Assembly (NCBI RefSeq): GCF_014306625.1
Contig: NZ_JACRYL010000012.1
Location: 62,001-126,000 of the forward strand
Reading direction: 5' to 3'
Length of the DNA stretch: 64,000 nt
Source: Pedobacter fastidiosus
Lineage (GTDB): Bacteria; Bacteroidota; Bacteroidia; Sphingobacteriales; Sphingobacteriaceae
The notes beneath the pieces were generated by a model that did not search any database, had not been told where the DNA came from, and worked only from the letters and a program-made list of their open reading frames with translations. The first letter of the stretch is position 1. Each line of letters begins with the position of its first letter. Shown here one piece after another: positions 25,306 through 32,624 of the stretch. Made by a program: the position numbers and the translations under genes.

Positions 25306-26918
25306 ATTTGTTTGTGCGTTAAACTATCAATTAAAAATATCCGAGCCAAACCTTTTACATCATCACTTTTTTGGAGTTTTAACAATGCGTTTTTCGGAAC
25401 ATTGTTAAATGTGATACCGCTTTTTAAATCAACATCATTATCTATTAACCTATGAATTACAGAAACAGATAATCCATTAAGTTTATATTGATTAATTTTC
25501 TCCTTAACCTCAAAATTATTGTAATTTATCTTTACGCCTGTCGCCTCTTTTCTACCCAAAACCATCCACTTACCTGTTCTATCCAAATATGATAAAGTAT
25601 AAGTCGATCCTAATTGCACATATGATTCATAACCAGTATTTGTTTTATAAAAATTTACATCGCTATAAAATTGTTTGAAAGAATTAAAATACTTTATCTG
25701 CTTATCTTTTGTGTAAAGAAAAGGTTCGCTAACAAATTTCATTTGATCTGCTAAAGGGACAGCTATGCGATAGAAAATATCAGTGCGCATATTTTTAAAA
25801 ATTATTCTTTGATCATTTTTTTTACCCCAAAATATCGGAACCCAATTACCATAGTAAAAAGCACAGATATAAGCTAAACTATCTGGATATTTTTGAGTTA
25901 GTTTATAAGTTATATCTCCAACTGGGCCATAATGAGAGGTGACATCAATCCAATGATTACTCATTAAATATTTGACAGCAAATTCCTTTGGATTCACCAT
26001 TAATTTGCTAATTGTATCACTCCATATTTTTTTGTTCGCATAGCTATATCTAATTACTTTTGCCCCATCGCCTAAACTTGGAGAATTAATATCCAAAACA
26101 GTCATCTTTCCATTTGAGGCTTGATATACGGATGCAGAGTGACTGCCATTTTTTCTGCCCCATACATATACCATATCTACAGTAGCAGGAATACCCAAAG
26201 CCCTTAGCTCATAAACGTTCATTAAGTTTACATTTAAGCAATCGCCTAAATGAAAGGCCATTAATTCATCAAAGCTTTTGCTCTTAGATATTTTTATGTT
26301 ATTGTCATCAGGCACTTTCAGTACAATATGGAAATAGGGGTATTTCTCAATTACTTCTTCAGTTTTGATATCTTTATATTGTCTAGCAAGCGACATCATT
26401 CCTAGATGAAATTGTTCTGCCAATAAATCTCGCCATTGGCTGGGTTTATCATTATATACCTTGTAAGGCAGTAGATAATTGAAAAATATTTCTTTTGTTA
26501 CATGCCTATTCCATGGATAATTCTTCCAATCGGCATAAGCTTTATCAATACAGCTTGCCAAATATTTAGCGGTTAATATTTGAGCATCATTTACTGTTGT
26601 ATCTTTATAGCCAATATTTTGCCTCTTTAATTCTTCTCTAAAATCCTTTTCGCCAGCGATTTCGAGCAGGTTAAAATTTACATGTTTCTTCGTTTTTTTA
26701 TTGAAAAAGTATGGATAGGTTACCGTTTGGGTTTCATCCATATTATCAATTAAAAACAGTACGGCCTCACGTTTTACAGAATCGGCTTTGTTGCTGTACA
26801 TTCTGAATAGAGAATCCTTAAGTTTAGCTTTATCCTCTTCAAAATTGGCTAAATGGTTTTGACAAGAAACAAAAATCATTAAACTCCAAAACAACAATAA
26901 TATTAAGTACTTAGGCAT
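25296..26918 (-). CDS. Transglutaminase-fold lipoprotein
   Basis: Protein of 540 residues starting with a lipoprotein signal (MPKYLILLLFWSLMIFVSC, lipobox Cys19). A transglutaminase-like core carries a complete triad: C227 in HLGDCLNVN, H260 in GSHSAS and D276 in TVLDINS. In this superfamily the triad can serve peptide-bond hydrolysis or crosslinking. The C-terminal 250 residues are beta-rich and resemble an Ig-like or jelly-roll extension (YVQLGSTYTLSYLDRTGKWMVLG). It is probably anchored in the outer or inner membrane facing the periplasm. It overlaps the O-antigen-ligase-like gene. The in-frame ATG at 26933 is possible but gives a poorer signal peptide. Confidence 0.82.
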   Translation of the reverse strand: MPKYLILLLFWSLMIFVSCQNHLANFEEDKAKLKDSLFRMYSNKADSVKREAVLFLIDNMDETQTVTYPYFFNKKTKKHVNFNLLEIAGEKDFREELKRQNIGYKDTTVNDAQILTAKYLASCIDKAYADWKNYPWNRHVTKEIFFNYLLPYKVYNDKPSQWRDLLAEQFHLGMMSLARQYKDIKTEEVIEKYPYFHIVLKVPDDNNIKISKSKSFDELMAFHLGDCLNVNLMNVYELRALGIPATVDMVYVWGRKNGSHSASVYQASNGKMTVLDINSPSLGDGAKVIRYSYANKKIWSDTISKLMVNPKEFAVKYLMSNHWIDVTSHYGPVGDITYKLTQKYPDSLAYICAFYYGNWVPIFWGKKNDQRIIFKNMRTDIFYRIAVPLADQMKFVSEPFLYTKDKQIKYFNSFKQFYSDVNFYKTNTGYESYVQLGSTYTLSYLDRTGKWMVLGRKEATGVKINYNNFEVKEKINQYKLNGLSVSVIHRLIDNDVDLKSGITFNNVPKNALLKLQKSDDVKGLARIFLIDSLTHKQIWY

Positions 26919-26922
26919 AGTG

Positions 26923-27234
26923 TCAATTATCAATAACCTTTAACATAAAATCGTCTGGATTACTGCTCCGAAAAGAGATAATTATAACATCTTCCTTTGT
27001 AGAAAGCTCATTATAAAATAGTCCGTTTCTTAAAATAGATGCTAAAACCTTTCCTTTTCCCCAAACATATGAAGTGTAATGCTTTTCTTCGGGATCATAA
27101 TTAGCTGTCAAACCAGTTAACCCAATAGGATCTCCATATCTATTTTTTAAAGAATCGATTAAAGAAGCGGAATAGGCGCACACAATATGTATTGCGCTTA
27201 CTTTCCCCTTTCCATTCATAACGGATGCTGCCAT
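26923..27234 (-). CDS. Hypothetical protein, possibly a truncated relic
   Basis: Protein of 103 residues beginning MAASVMNGKGKVSAIHIVCAYSASLIDSLKNRYGDPIGLTG. Mixed alpha/beta character, no signal peptide and no recognised motif. All neighbouring products carry export signals, and this one starts in the middle of what looks like a beta strand. It may therefore be the C-terminal half of a longer secreted protein. It is 22 nt after the upstream gene and 4 nt before the transglutaminase-fold gene, so it is in the same transcript. Confidence 0.5.
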   Translation of the reverse strand: MAASVMNGKGKVSAIHIVCAYSASLIDSLKNRYGDPIGLTGLTANYDPEEKHYTSYVWGKGKVLASILRNGLFYNELSTKEDVIIISFRSSNPDDFMLKVIDN

Positions 27235-27256
27235 ATCTTAAAAACATTTGGAATCT

Positions 27257-27775
27257 TTAATTCGTAATATTAATACTATTTAAAATTTCATCCAGTTGCT
27301 TTTTGGCTTTTACCTCTTCGGCAGGTAAAAAATCTAGAGTTCCACTAACTTGATAAGTAAAGTTTTTGTTTACCAAGTAAAATAAATAACAATTATTATC
27401 CCAACCTCGATCTCTAGAAATAAGTATTATGTATTTCTCGTTACTTTTTATTTCCGTAAAATAATATTCATTATTGTGTCCATATCTGTTATGTCTATTA
27501 TCTAATGCTTCTTTACTCTCCGCTAAAAAACGGGTGTCGCCCATTAGCCTGCCATAGCTCAAATTAAGACCTAGTCCTTCATAATCATATGCTGGCTTGG
27601 GTATAGAAGTTATGGTTCCATCATTATCAACAATTGGAATTTGAGATATATTTGTTTTAGTTACACTTTTTGGAAGATTTATTTCAACCATGTCTGTTTT
27701 TATTTTTATTTGGGCTAGAGTACGAAAACTGCATAGCAAAAATAAAATTGTTGCGAATGTTGTTGGTTTTTTCAT
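27257..27775 (-). CDS. Hypothetical secreted protein
   Basis: Protein of 172 residues with a signal peptide (MKKPTTFATILFLLCSFRTLAQ). The mature part has DMVEINLPKSVTKTNISQIP, then a Tyr/Asn/Gly-rich core (YDYEGLGLNLSYGRLMGDTRF, HNRYGHNNEYYF) and FLPAEEVKAKKQLDEILNSI at the end. No family is recognised. The start overlaps the stop of the upstream small secreted protein (ATGA), so the two are translationally coupled and probably act together. Confidence 0.6.
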   Translation of the reverse strand: MKKPTTFATILFLLCSFRTLAQIKIKTDMVEINLPKSVTKTNISQIPIVDNDGTITSIPKPAYDYEGLGLNLSYGRLMGDTRFLAESKEALDNRHNRYGHNNEYYFTEIKSNEKYIILISRDRGWDNNCYLFYLVNKNFTYQVSGTLDFLPAEEVKAKKQLDEILNSINITN

Positions 27776-28293
27776 TTTTTTTTCCTGAGATTTCTTCTTT
27801 CAAAGTATTGGGGCAGGTTTGATGAAATATATTCATAATAAACTGTTTTTGGATTCAGTTTAATTTGTTTCACCAATAAAGATGAAAATGTTGATAAAAA
27901 ATAGTGATAATTATCTTCATCATAAAGCTCACCTGAATCTTCTGCACAAGCTCTTTTGGGATAATACACATACGTAAATAATACAGTTTTTTTAGCCATT
28001 TTTTCTTTTTGAAATTTTATTTTTTCTAAAGGTTTAAAAAAATTCAAAAAGTCATCCGAAATAGCATTTAATGATGTTATTGATGTTACTTTATTGTTTT
28101 TATCAATCTCCATTTTTATCATAGTATAATGTAATTCGCAATCTTGAAAAATAGTATCCAACCTTTTGTAGTTTTTTATTATGAGTCTACGTAAAGAGTC
28201 CATTTGAGCAATATCTTGGTTTTGTGCCATTACTTTCATATTTAAGATGCAACAGCACATTATTGAAACAATACATAAAAAAAACTTATTCAT
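27772..28293 (-). CDS. Small secreted partner protein of the duplicated module
   Basis: Protein of 173 residues with a signal peptide (MNKFFLCIVSIMCCCILN... VMAQ). The mature part is helical then mixed (DSLRRLIIKNYKRLDTIF, CELHYTMIKMEIDKNNKVTS, NFFKPLEKIKFQKEKM). It has no recognised domain. A decayed paralogue lies just upstream (28462-28946), following the metallopeptidase lipoprotein. The 16 nt at 28305-28320 upstream of this gene resemble the last codons of that lipoprotein gene, so the pair lipoprotein-plus-partner seems to be an ancestral unit. I chose ATG 28293 because it starts the signal peptide and aligns with the paralogue. Confidence 0.65.
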   Translation of the reverse strand: MNKFFLCIVSIMCCCILNMKVMAQNQDIAQMDSLRRLIIKNYKRLDTIFQDCELHYTMIKMEIDKNNKVTSITSLNAISDDFLNFFKPLEKIKFQKEKMAKKTVLFTYVYYPKRACAEDSGELYDEDNYHYFLSTFSSLLVKQIKLNPKTVYYEYISSNLPQYFERRNLRKKK

Positions 28294-28461
28294 AATTTTT
28301 TGTTTATTTATCACATTTATTTACGTCTATCGAATGAGAAAAGAAGTTGCAAACAATTTACACAGACGCTTGTATTAGAGAATTCTCTAATCTATTCATG
28401 CACTTTATTATATTTAACCAATCCCCCTTCTAATTACTCTTATTTTGTTTTGTTTGGCTTT

Positions 28462-28946
28462 CTAGTATTTCTCCTCTGAAACTGCATATAATTGGCTCAT
28501 AATAAATTGTTTTTGGATTTGATTTTATCCTGCTTCGCTATTAAAGAAATTAATTCAGGCAAGAAAGTATTTATAGTCGTTTTATCAATAGTATCCACAG
28601 GCCTTTTACATTGACAATTTGGATATACAACAAACAAATAAAATTGTTTTCCTACTCCTCTCTTGGGAAATTCATTTTTTCCAAAGGTTTAAAAAGTCTT
28701 AAAAAATTTTCAGAAATAGCATTTAATGATGTCTGAGAAATAATTATATTGTTCCTATCAACCTTCATTTTTATAATGGTATAATGCAACTCGCAATATT
28801 TAAAAACTGAATCCAATTTTTCATGATTTTTTAATATTAAATTATGCACCAAATCCATTTGAGCAATATCTTTATTTTGTGCCCTTACTTTAGTATTTAA
28901 GATGCGACAGCACAGTATTGAAACAATATAAAAAAAACTTATCTAT
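28462..28946 (-). pseudogene. Decayed paralogue of the small secreted partner gene
   Basis: Homologous to 27772-28293 along its length. The start codon is changed (ATGAATAAG to ATAGATAAG). Two bases are missing in the signal-peptide region (TTATGTATTG to TTATATTG), and the frame breaks again after residues equivalent to KPLEKMNFPREE. An open stretch at 28652-28858 encodes DLVHNLILKNHEKLDSVF and CELHYTIIKMKVDRNN, clearly related to the intact gene. It begins 10 nt after the lipoprotein stop. Limits are approximate. Confidence 0.75.
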
Positions 28947-28956
28947 GATTTTTAGT

Positions 28957-30288
28957 TTATTTGCCACATTTAGTCCCTTTAGTTCCATCATGATGTTGCG
29001 AATTCGTTAGCCACATTTGGCCAACCTCATAAGGATTTTTTTCTTTAAGAGAATCGTAAGCCTCAGTTCCTTCTAAGCCACCCCAAGCTAAAGCTTTTAA
29101 ATCTAAATCACTTATTTCTGGATATATACTTTTAAGTCCTTTTTCAAACCATAAAATATATTTATCGGTTGCCATTGCAACATGTTGGCTAGCTGGATTA
29201 AAATCCACCCCATTATCAAGATATGTAAAATAAGCGTGTAATGCCTCATGAAGAATCGTAGCTGAAATGTATTCCTTTGATGCATTAGGCATTGTTTTTT
29301 CATTTAATTTTATGGTCATATCGAAAGTATTTATAGAGCCATCTGAATTATAAGTTACTTTTGGTTTTGTTGCGCCTCCATCTGTCAAATCATCACTGAA
29401 GGCAGCTTGAATGAAATTTAAATTTACTTTGCTTCCGATATCAAAAATACTATTTAGTGTATTTTCAGTTGTGAATTCAATTCCCTTATCAATTGCGGCT
29501 TGAACCATTGCTTTTAAGCAAGGATCTTTCACATTATTTTTGATTGTAGAAGATGAACCAGAACCACTCGTACCCCCACCACTCACAACCCATCCACCTG
29601 TTCCTCCAGGTGTTACCGGAGGGCTTCCTCCACCTCCTGTAATTGGAGAGGTTCCATGAATTTCAACAGAACCAAGATTAGTGCCACCTGAGCTAGAACC
29701 GCCTCCACCTTCTCCACCACCAACCATATAACTATTTGGTACGCTCATTAGGCGCTCTCCGGGCAAACCTCTATTGCCACTTGTTCCTTCTTGAACATTT
29801 TGTTTTTTTAACGCCGAGGTAAAGGTACGGGATATGGCATTATATAATCCTCGATCAAACAAACGCCCACTACCCGTATATAAATTCAACTGAGTTTCAC
29901 CAACGTAAGGGTTACCTATATATTCCTTAATCATACCGATTGATGTCCCATCCTTTCCTAATATTAAGCCAATTTCAGTATAAAAAGCATTGACTTTGTT
30001 ACTAGCTTTTTTGATTAAAGGTATAGTAATTCCCGCAACTCCATTAGAACCTGTATCTATTCTAAAATGCTTCCAATCAGGCTCATATTCTCTAACATTA
30101 ATATCCAGTTTATAGGTGGATACTGGCAGTGCACTATTCTCTTTAAACCACTCAAGCGCCTTTTGAGCAAGAGGGTCTGAAAGTTTTTCCTGATCGGTAG
30201 ATGGCAGGTTCTCTTTTCGGCAAGAAAAGTAAACAACCGTACTCAGCAAGATCAATACAATTGATATGCGATAAAAAATAGATTTCAT
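28957..30288 (-). CDS. Lipoprotein with Gly-rich linker and C-terminal HEXXH metallopeptidase-like domain
   Basis: Protein of 443 residues from ATG 30288. Lipoprotein signal with lipobox YFSC (Cys23). N-terminal domain 30-165 (LEWFKENSALPVSTYKLDI, EPDWKHFRI, YTGSGRLFDRGLYNAISRTF). A Gly/Ser/Pro linker spans about 186-248. The C-terminal domain 250-443 contains ILHEALHAYF, an HEXXH zinc site (347-351), with E406/E409 as possible third ligands. The N-terminal domain is shared with the truncated copy at 30629-31138. It is probably surface or periplasmic. The shared N terminus, linker and separate catalytic C terminus, followed by a small secreted gene, recall polymorphic effectors; this is inference. 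The reading frame is open to 30336. Confidence 0.75.
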   Translation of the reverse strand: MKSIFYRISIVLILLSTVVYFSCRKENLPSTDQEKLSDPLAQKALEWFKENSALPVSTYKLDINVREYEPDWKHFRIDTGSNGVAGITIPLIKKASNKVNAFYTEIGLILGKDGTSIGMIKEYIGNPYVGETQLNLYTGSGRLFDRGLYNAISRTFTSALKKQNVQEGTSGNRGLPGERLMSVPNSYMVGGGEGGGGSSSGGTNLGSVEIHGTSPITGGGGSPPVTPGGTGGWVVSGGGTSGSGSSSTIKNNVKDPCLKAMVQAAIDKGIEFTTENTLNSIFDIGSKVNLNFIQAAFSDDLTDGGATKPKVTYNSDGSINTFDMTIKLNEKTMPNASKEYISATILHEALHAYFTYLDNGVDFNPASQHVAMATDKYILWFEKGLKSIYPEISDLDLKALAWGGLEGTEAYDSLKEKNPYEVGQMWLTNSQHHDGTKGTKCGK

Positions 30289-30304
30289 TAATTTAGGTTT
30301 AATG

Positions 30305-30410
30305 GTTAATATTAGTTTGTTTATATATATAGCCAATCGAAAAAGGGGTTTCCGTGAGTGGGCTTTTGAAAATAATTGTATATAACTGATAATGAGGTAA
30401 ATAATTTTTA
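30305..30410 (-). repeat. Leader repeat copy 1
   Basis: About 105 nt directly upstream of the metallopeptidase lipoprotein gene. It shares TTAGTTTGTTTATATATATA, GCCAATCGAAA, AATAATTGTAT and CTGATAATGAGG (plus-strand reading) with copies at 30483, 31155 and 31333. It probably holds the promoter and 5' UTR of this gene family. Confidence 0.85.
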
Positions 30411-30420
30411 TCTGAACGAT

Positions 30421-30462
30421 TTAAGCACCCCTACAATTTAAGTTTGATAAAATAGAACTCAT
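30421..30462 (-). pseudogene. 13-codon relic of the lipoprotein gene start
   Basis: It encodes MSSILSNLNCRGA then a stop. The upstream bases and first codons resemble the start of the lipoprotein genes (MKSIFYR / MNSIFYR). An equivalent 13-codon ORF occurs at 31271-31312. Either a truncated duplicate of the gene start or, less likely, a conserved leader peptide. Confidence 0.4.
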
Positions 30463-30482
30463 TAATCTGACTGGTTTTAAAT

Positions 30483-30589
30483 GTTAATATTAGTTTGTTT
30501 ATATATATAGCCAATCGAAACAGCGGTTTGGGTGACTTGGATTTATAAAATAATTGTATTAAGCTGATAATGAGGTAAATAATTTTTTA
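30483..30589 (-). repeat. Leader repeat copy 2
   Basis: Closely similar to copy 3 (shared GGTTTGGGTGACTTGGATTT) and, less closely, to copies 1 and 4. It lies upstream of the 13-codon relic and downstream of the truncated lipoprotein gene. Confidence 0.85.
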
Positions 30590-30628
30590 TTAGATATTTG
30601 AATTGGAAAAAACGAGTAGTAGATCTCT

Positions 30629-31138
30629 TTATTGGCTGTTTGGCGTATTGCTACGTCTTTTAACGGCTGAGGTAAAGGTGCGTGAAATGGCATTATATAT
30701 ACCTCGATCAAACATGCGCCCACTTCCAGTGTACATATTCAATGTGGTTTCACCAATATATGGGTTGCCAACGTATTCCTTAATCATCCCTAAGGGCTTG
30801 CCATCCTTGTCTAGAACCAAACCGATTTCGGTATAAAAGGCAAGAACCTTATTATTATTAGTTTTAATTAAGGGCACTGTAATTTCTTCGACACCATTTT
30901 GATTAATGTGTATTTTAAAATGTTGCCAATCTGGTGTATATTCTTTCACATCAATATCTCTCTTATTGGTAGAGATTGGTAGCGCACTATTCTCGTTAAA
31001 CCAGTCAATTGTCTTTTTGACTAATGGATAGCTTAGTTGATGTGAATCAGTCGGTTCTACAAATTTTTCTGTTTTACAGGATGGATAAACAATTGTAACC
31101 AACAATAATATTGCTATGCGATAAAAAATGGAGTTCAT
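30629..31138 (-). CDS. Truncated lipoprotein paralogue (N-terminal domain only)
   Basis: Protein of 169 residues, MNSIFYRIAILLLVTIVYPS then lipobox Cys21, followed by a domain clearly homologous to residues 30-165 of the protein at 28957-30288 (IDWFNENSALPIST, TPDWQHFKIH, YTGSGRMFDRGIYNAISRTF). It stops at KRRSNTPNSQ, just where the partner has its Gly-rich linker, so the linker and C-terminal domain are missing. It may be a functional N-terminal module or the remains of a full gene. ATG 31138 is preferred over the upstream in-frame ATGs because it starts the signal peptide. Confidence 0.65.
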   Translation of the reverse strand: MNSIFYRIAILLLVTIVYPSCKTEKFVEPTDSHQLSYPLVKKTIDWFNENSALPISTNKRDIDVKEYTPDWQHFKIHINQNGVEEITVPLIKTNNNKVLAFYTEIGLVLDKDGKPLGMIKEYVGNPYIGETTLNMYTGSGRMFDRGIYNAISRTFTSAVKRRSNTPNSQ

Positions 31139-31154
31139 TAATTTAGTTTTAAAG

Positions 31155-31260
31155 GTTAATATTAGTTTGTTCATATATATAGCCAATCGAAACAGAGGTT
31201 TGGGTGACTTGGATTTATAAAATAATTGTATTGAACTGATAATGAGGTGAATAATTTTCA
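31155..31260 (-). repeat. Leader repeat copy 3
   Basis: Directly upstream of the truncated lipoprotein gene, with the same order of conserved words as copies 1, 2 and 4. Confidence 0.85.
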
Positions 31261-31270
31261 TCTGAACAAT

Positions 31271-31312
31271 TTAAGCACCCATAAAATTTAAGTTTGATAA
31301 AATAGAACTCAT
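31271..31312 (-). pseudogene. 13-codon relic of the lipoprotein gene start, second copy
   Basis: It encodes MSSILSNLNFMGA then a stop, matching the relic at 30421-30462 at 11 of 13 residues and sharing its flanks. The whole block leader-relic-leader is therefore duplicated. Confidence 0.4.
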
Positions 31313-31332
31313 TAATCTGACTAGTTTTAAAG

Positions 31333-31437
31333 GTTTATATTAGTTTGTATATATATAAGCCATTTGAAACAGACATTTCAGTAGGTGTGATTTTTAAAAT
31401 AATTGTATTTATCTGATAATGAGGAGAATAATTTTTA
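31333..31437 (-). repeat. Leader repeat copy 4
   Basis: The most diverged copy (GCCATTTGAAA in place of GCCAATCGAAA) but with ATAATTGTATTT and CTGATAATGAGG conserved. It is the outermost element before the right-hand 94-bp repeat. Confidence 0.75.
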
Positions 31438-31472
31438 CGGAATAGATGAAAAATTAATTTACTAGGCTTGAA

Positions 31473-31566
31473 GACTTAAATCTTCATCCAAATTCGCCGG
31501 GTTATAGGTTAATTTTAAATAACGTATTGTTCCCCGCAGCGAAAAAGAAACCGCAGAAAACTTAAT
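31473..31566 (+). pseudogene. Orphan 3' end of the secreted-protein gene (94-bp repeat, right copy)
   Basis: It contains the last 30 codons and stop of the gene at 22300-23592. It has six substitutions, all synonymous, and no homology immediately upstream of 31473. It marks the right edge of the accessory island. Bases 31567-31821 hold no supported gene except the hairpin at 31766. Confidence 0.9.
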
Positions 31567-31765
31567 GTTTGAATATTTAGTTGGATAAATATTTTTATTT
31601 TTCCTATTATCTGTACAGTTTGAACCACAATTTGGTAGATGACAGATCTTTGGTTTAAATACTGAAAATCACTTAAAATAACCCTGTTAATCAGTCGCTT
31701 AACCATAATAGTTGTAACACAAATAATACTTTGGCACAGCTTTTGGAAACATGCTTGCAATTAAC

Positions 31766-31789
31766 GCCGAGTTGGCTCGGCATTTTTAA
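31766..31789 (+). terminator. Hairpin terminator upstream of the outer-membrane protein gene
   Basis: GCCGAG-TTGG-CTCGGC followed by ATTTTTAAA. It may have ended the transcript of the ancestral gene whose 3' end lies at 31473-31566. Confidence 0.5.
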
Positions 31790-31821
31790 ACAAGATTCTT
31801 TACCTAAAGAAAAATATTATT

Positions 31822-32562
31822 ATGAAAAAGTTACTAATCGGTGCAACTGCACTATTATTATCTACAGGTGCTTTTGCACAAACAACAACAATGAGCGGTA
31901 GTGATGCAAGGTTTGGATTGAAAGCGGGTGTAAACCTTGCAAGATTTCATGCAAGTGGCACTAATGGAAGTTCAGATTTCAACAACAATGTAAAAGATAA
32001 TGTAGGCTTTAACGTTACTGCCTTTGCGGATTTCGGTGTAGGAAATAATTTCTTCATCCAACCAGGCGTTTCATTGCAAAATAAAGGCGCAAAATTCGAA
32101 TCGACAAATGCGGTTACATTGGGTAACACTACAGCGACTACAGTTTCTACAAACAAAACAAGCTTAATGACGATTGAAGTTCCAATTAATGCAGTATTTA
32201 GAATTCCTACTGGCGATGCTGGTGCAATTCAACTTTCTGCTGGGCCGTACGTAGGCTTTAACATTTCTGGTAAAAACAAGTTGGAATCAACCACTACAAC
32301 GCGTAACAACACAGCGAATACTTCAACCACTGCAACATCATCAAGCGATGATGATTTATCTTTTGGTTCAGCAACAGATAAAAACTACAGTTCAACAGAG
32401 TTTGGTGCTAACTTCGGTTTAGCTTATCGTACAAATTCCGGTTTCTTGGTTGGTGCCAATTATGGTTTAGGATTTTCAAATCTAATTCCTAAAGATGCTA
32501 GATCAGGCGATGCGAAATTATCTAATCGTGTATTGGGTTTCTCAGTAGGTTATTCTTTCTAA
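31822..32562 (+). CDS. PorT-type outer-membrane beta-barrel protein
   Basis: Protein of 246 residues with a signal peptide (MKKLLIGATALLLSTGAFAQ) and an eight-strand-like barrel. It starts RFGLKAGVNLARF and continues FADFGVGNNFFIQPGVSLQNKG, VPINAVFRI, GPYVGFNISGK and FGANFGLAYRT, and ends GFSVGYSF with a terminal Phe typical of barrels. A Thr/Ser/Asn-rich loop around residues 155-180 is probably external. Bacteroidetes encode many such proteins; the specific role is unknown. It stands alone with terminators on both sides. Confidence 0.85.
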   Translation: MKKLLIGATALLLSTGAFAQTTTMSGSDARFGLKAGVNLARFHASGTNGSSDFNNNVKDNVGFNVTAFADFGVGNNFFIQPGVSLQNKGAKFESTNAVTLGNTTATTVSTNKTSLMTIEVPINAVFRIPTGDAGAIQLSAGPYVGFNISGKNKLESTTTTRNNTANTSTTATSSSDDDLSFGSATDKNYSSTEFGANFGLAYRTNSGFLVGANYGLGFSNLIPKDARSGDAKLSNRVLGFSVGYSF

Positions 32563-32580
32563 GAAATTATTTACCTAAAA

Positions 32581-32618
32581 AAACCGTTCAGATCTAATAT
32601 CTGAACGGTTTTTTTTAT
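32581..32618. terminator. Bidirectional terminator
   Basis: AAACCGTTCAGAT (32581-32593) pairs perfectly with ATCTGAACGGTTT (32599-32611), with A and T runs on either side. It serves the convergent barrel gene and the minus-strand porin gene. Confidence 0.85.
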
Positions 32619-32624
32619 GTTTTA

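Noticed and set aside
30603..30836. 77-codon plus-strand ORF antisense to the truncated lipoprotein
   Set aside because: The minus-strand frame shares extensive homology with the full lipoprotein, so that frame is the coding one.
23593..31566. Prophage, integrative element or transposon as the nature of the island
   Set aside because: No integrase, transposase, relaxase or phage gene was found; only the flanking duplication supports acquisition.
31515..31760. 81-codon minus-strand ORF right of the island
   Set aside because: It is antisense to the duplicated gene end and lacks signal or domain features.
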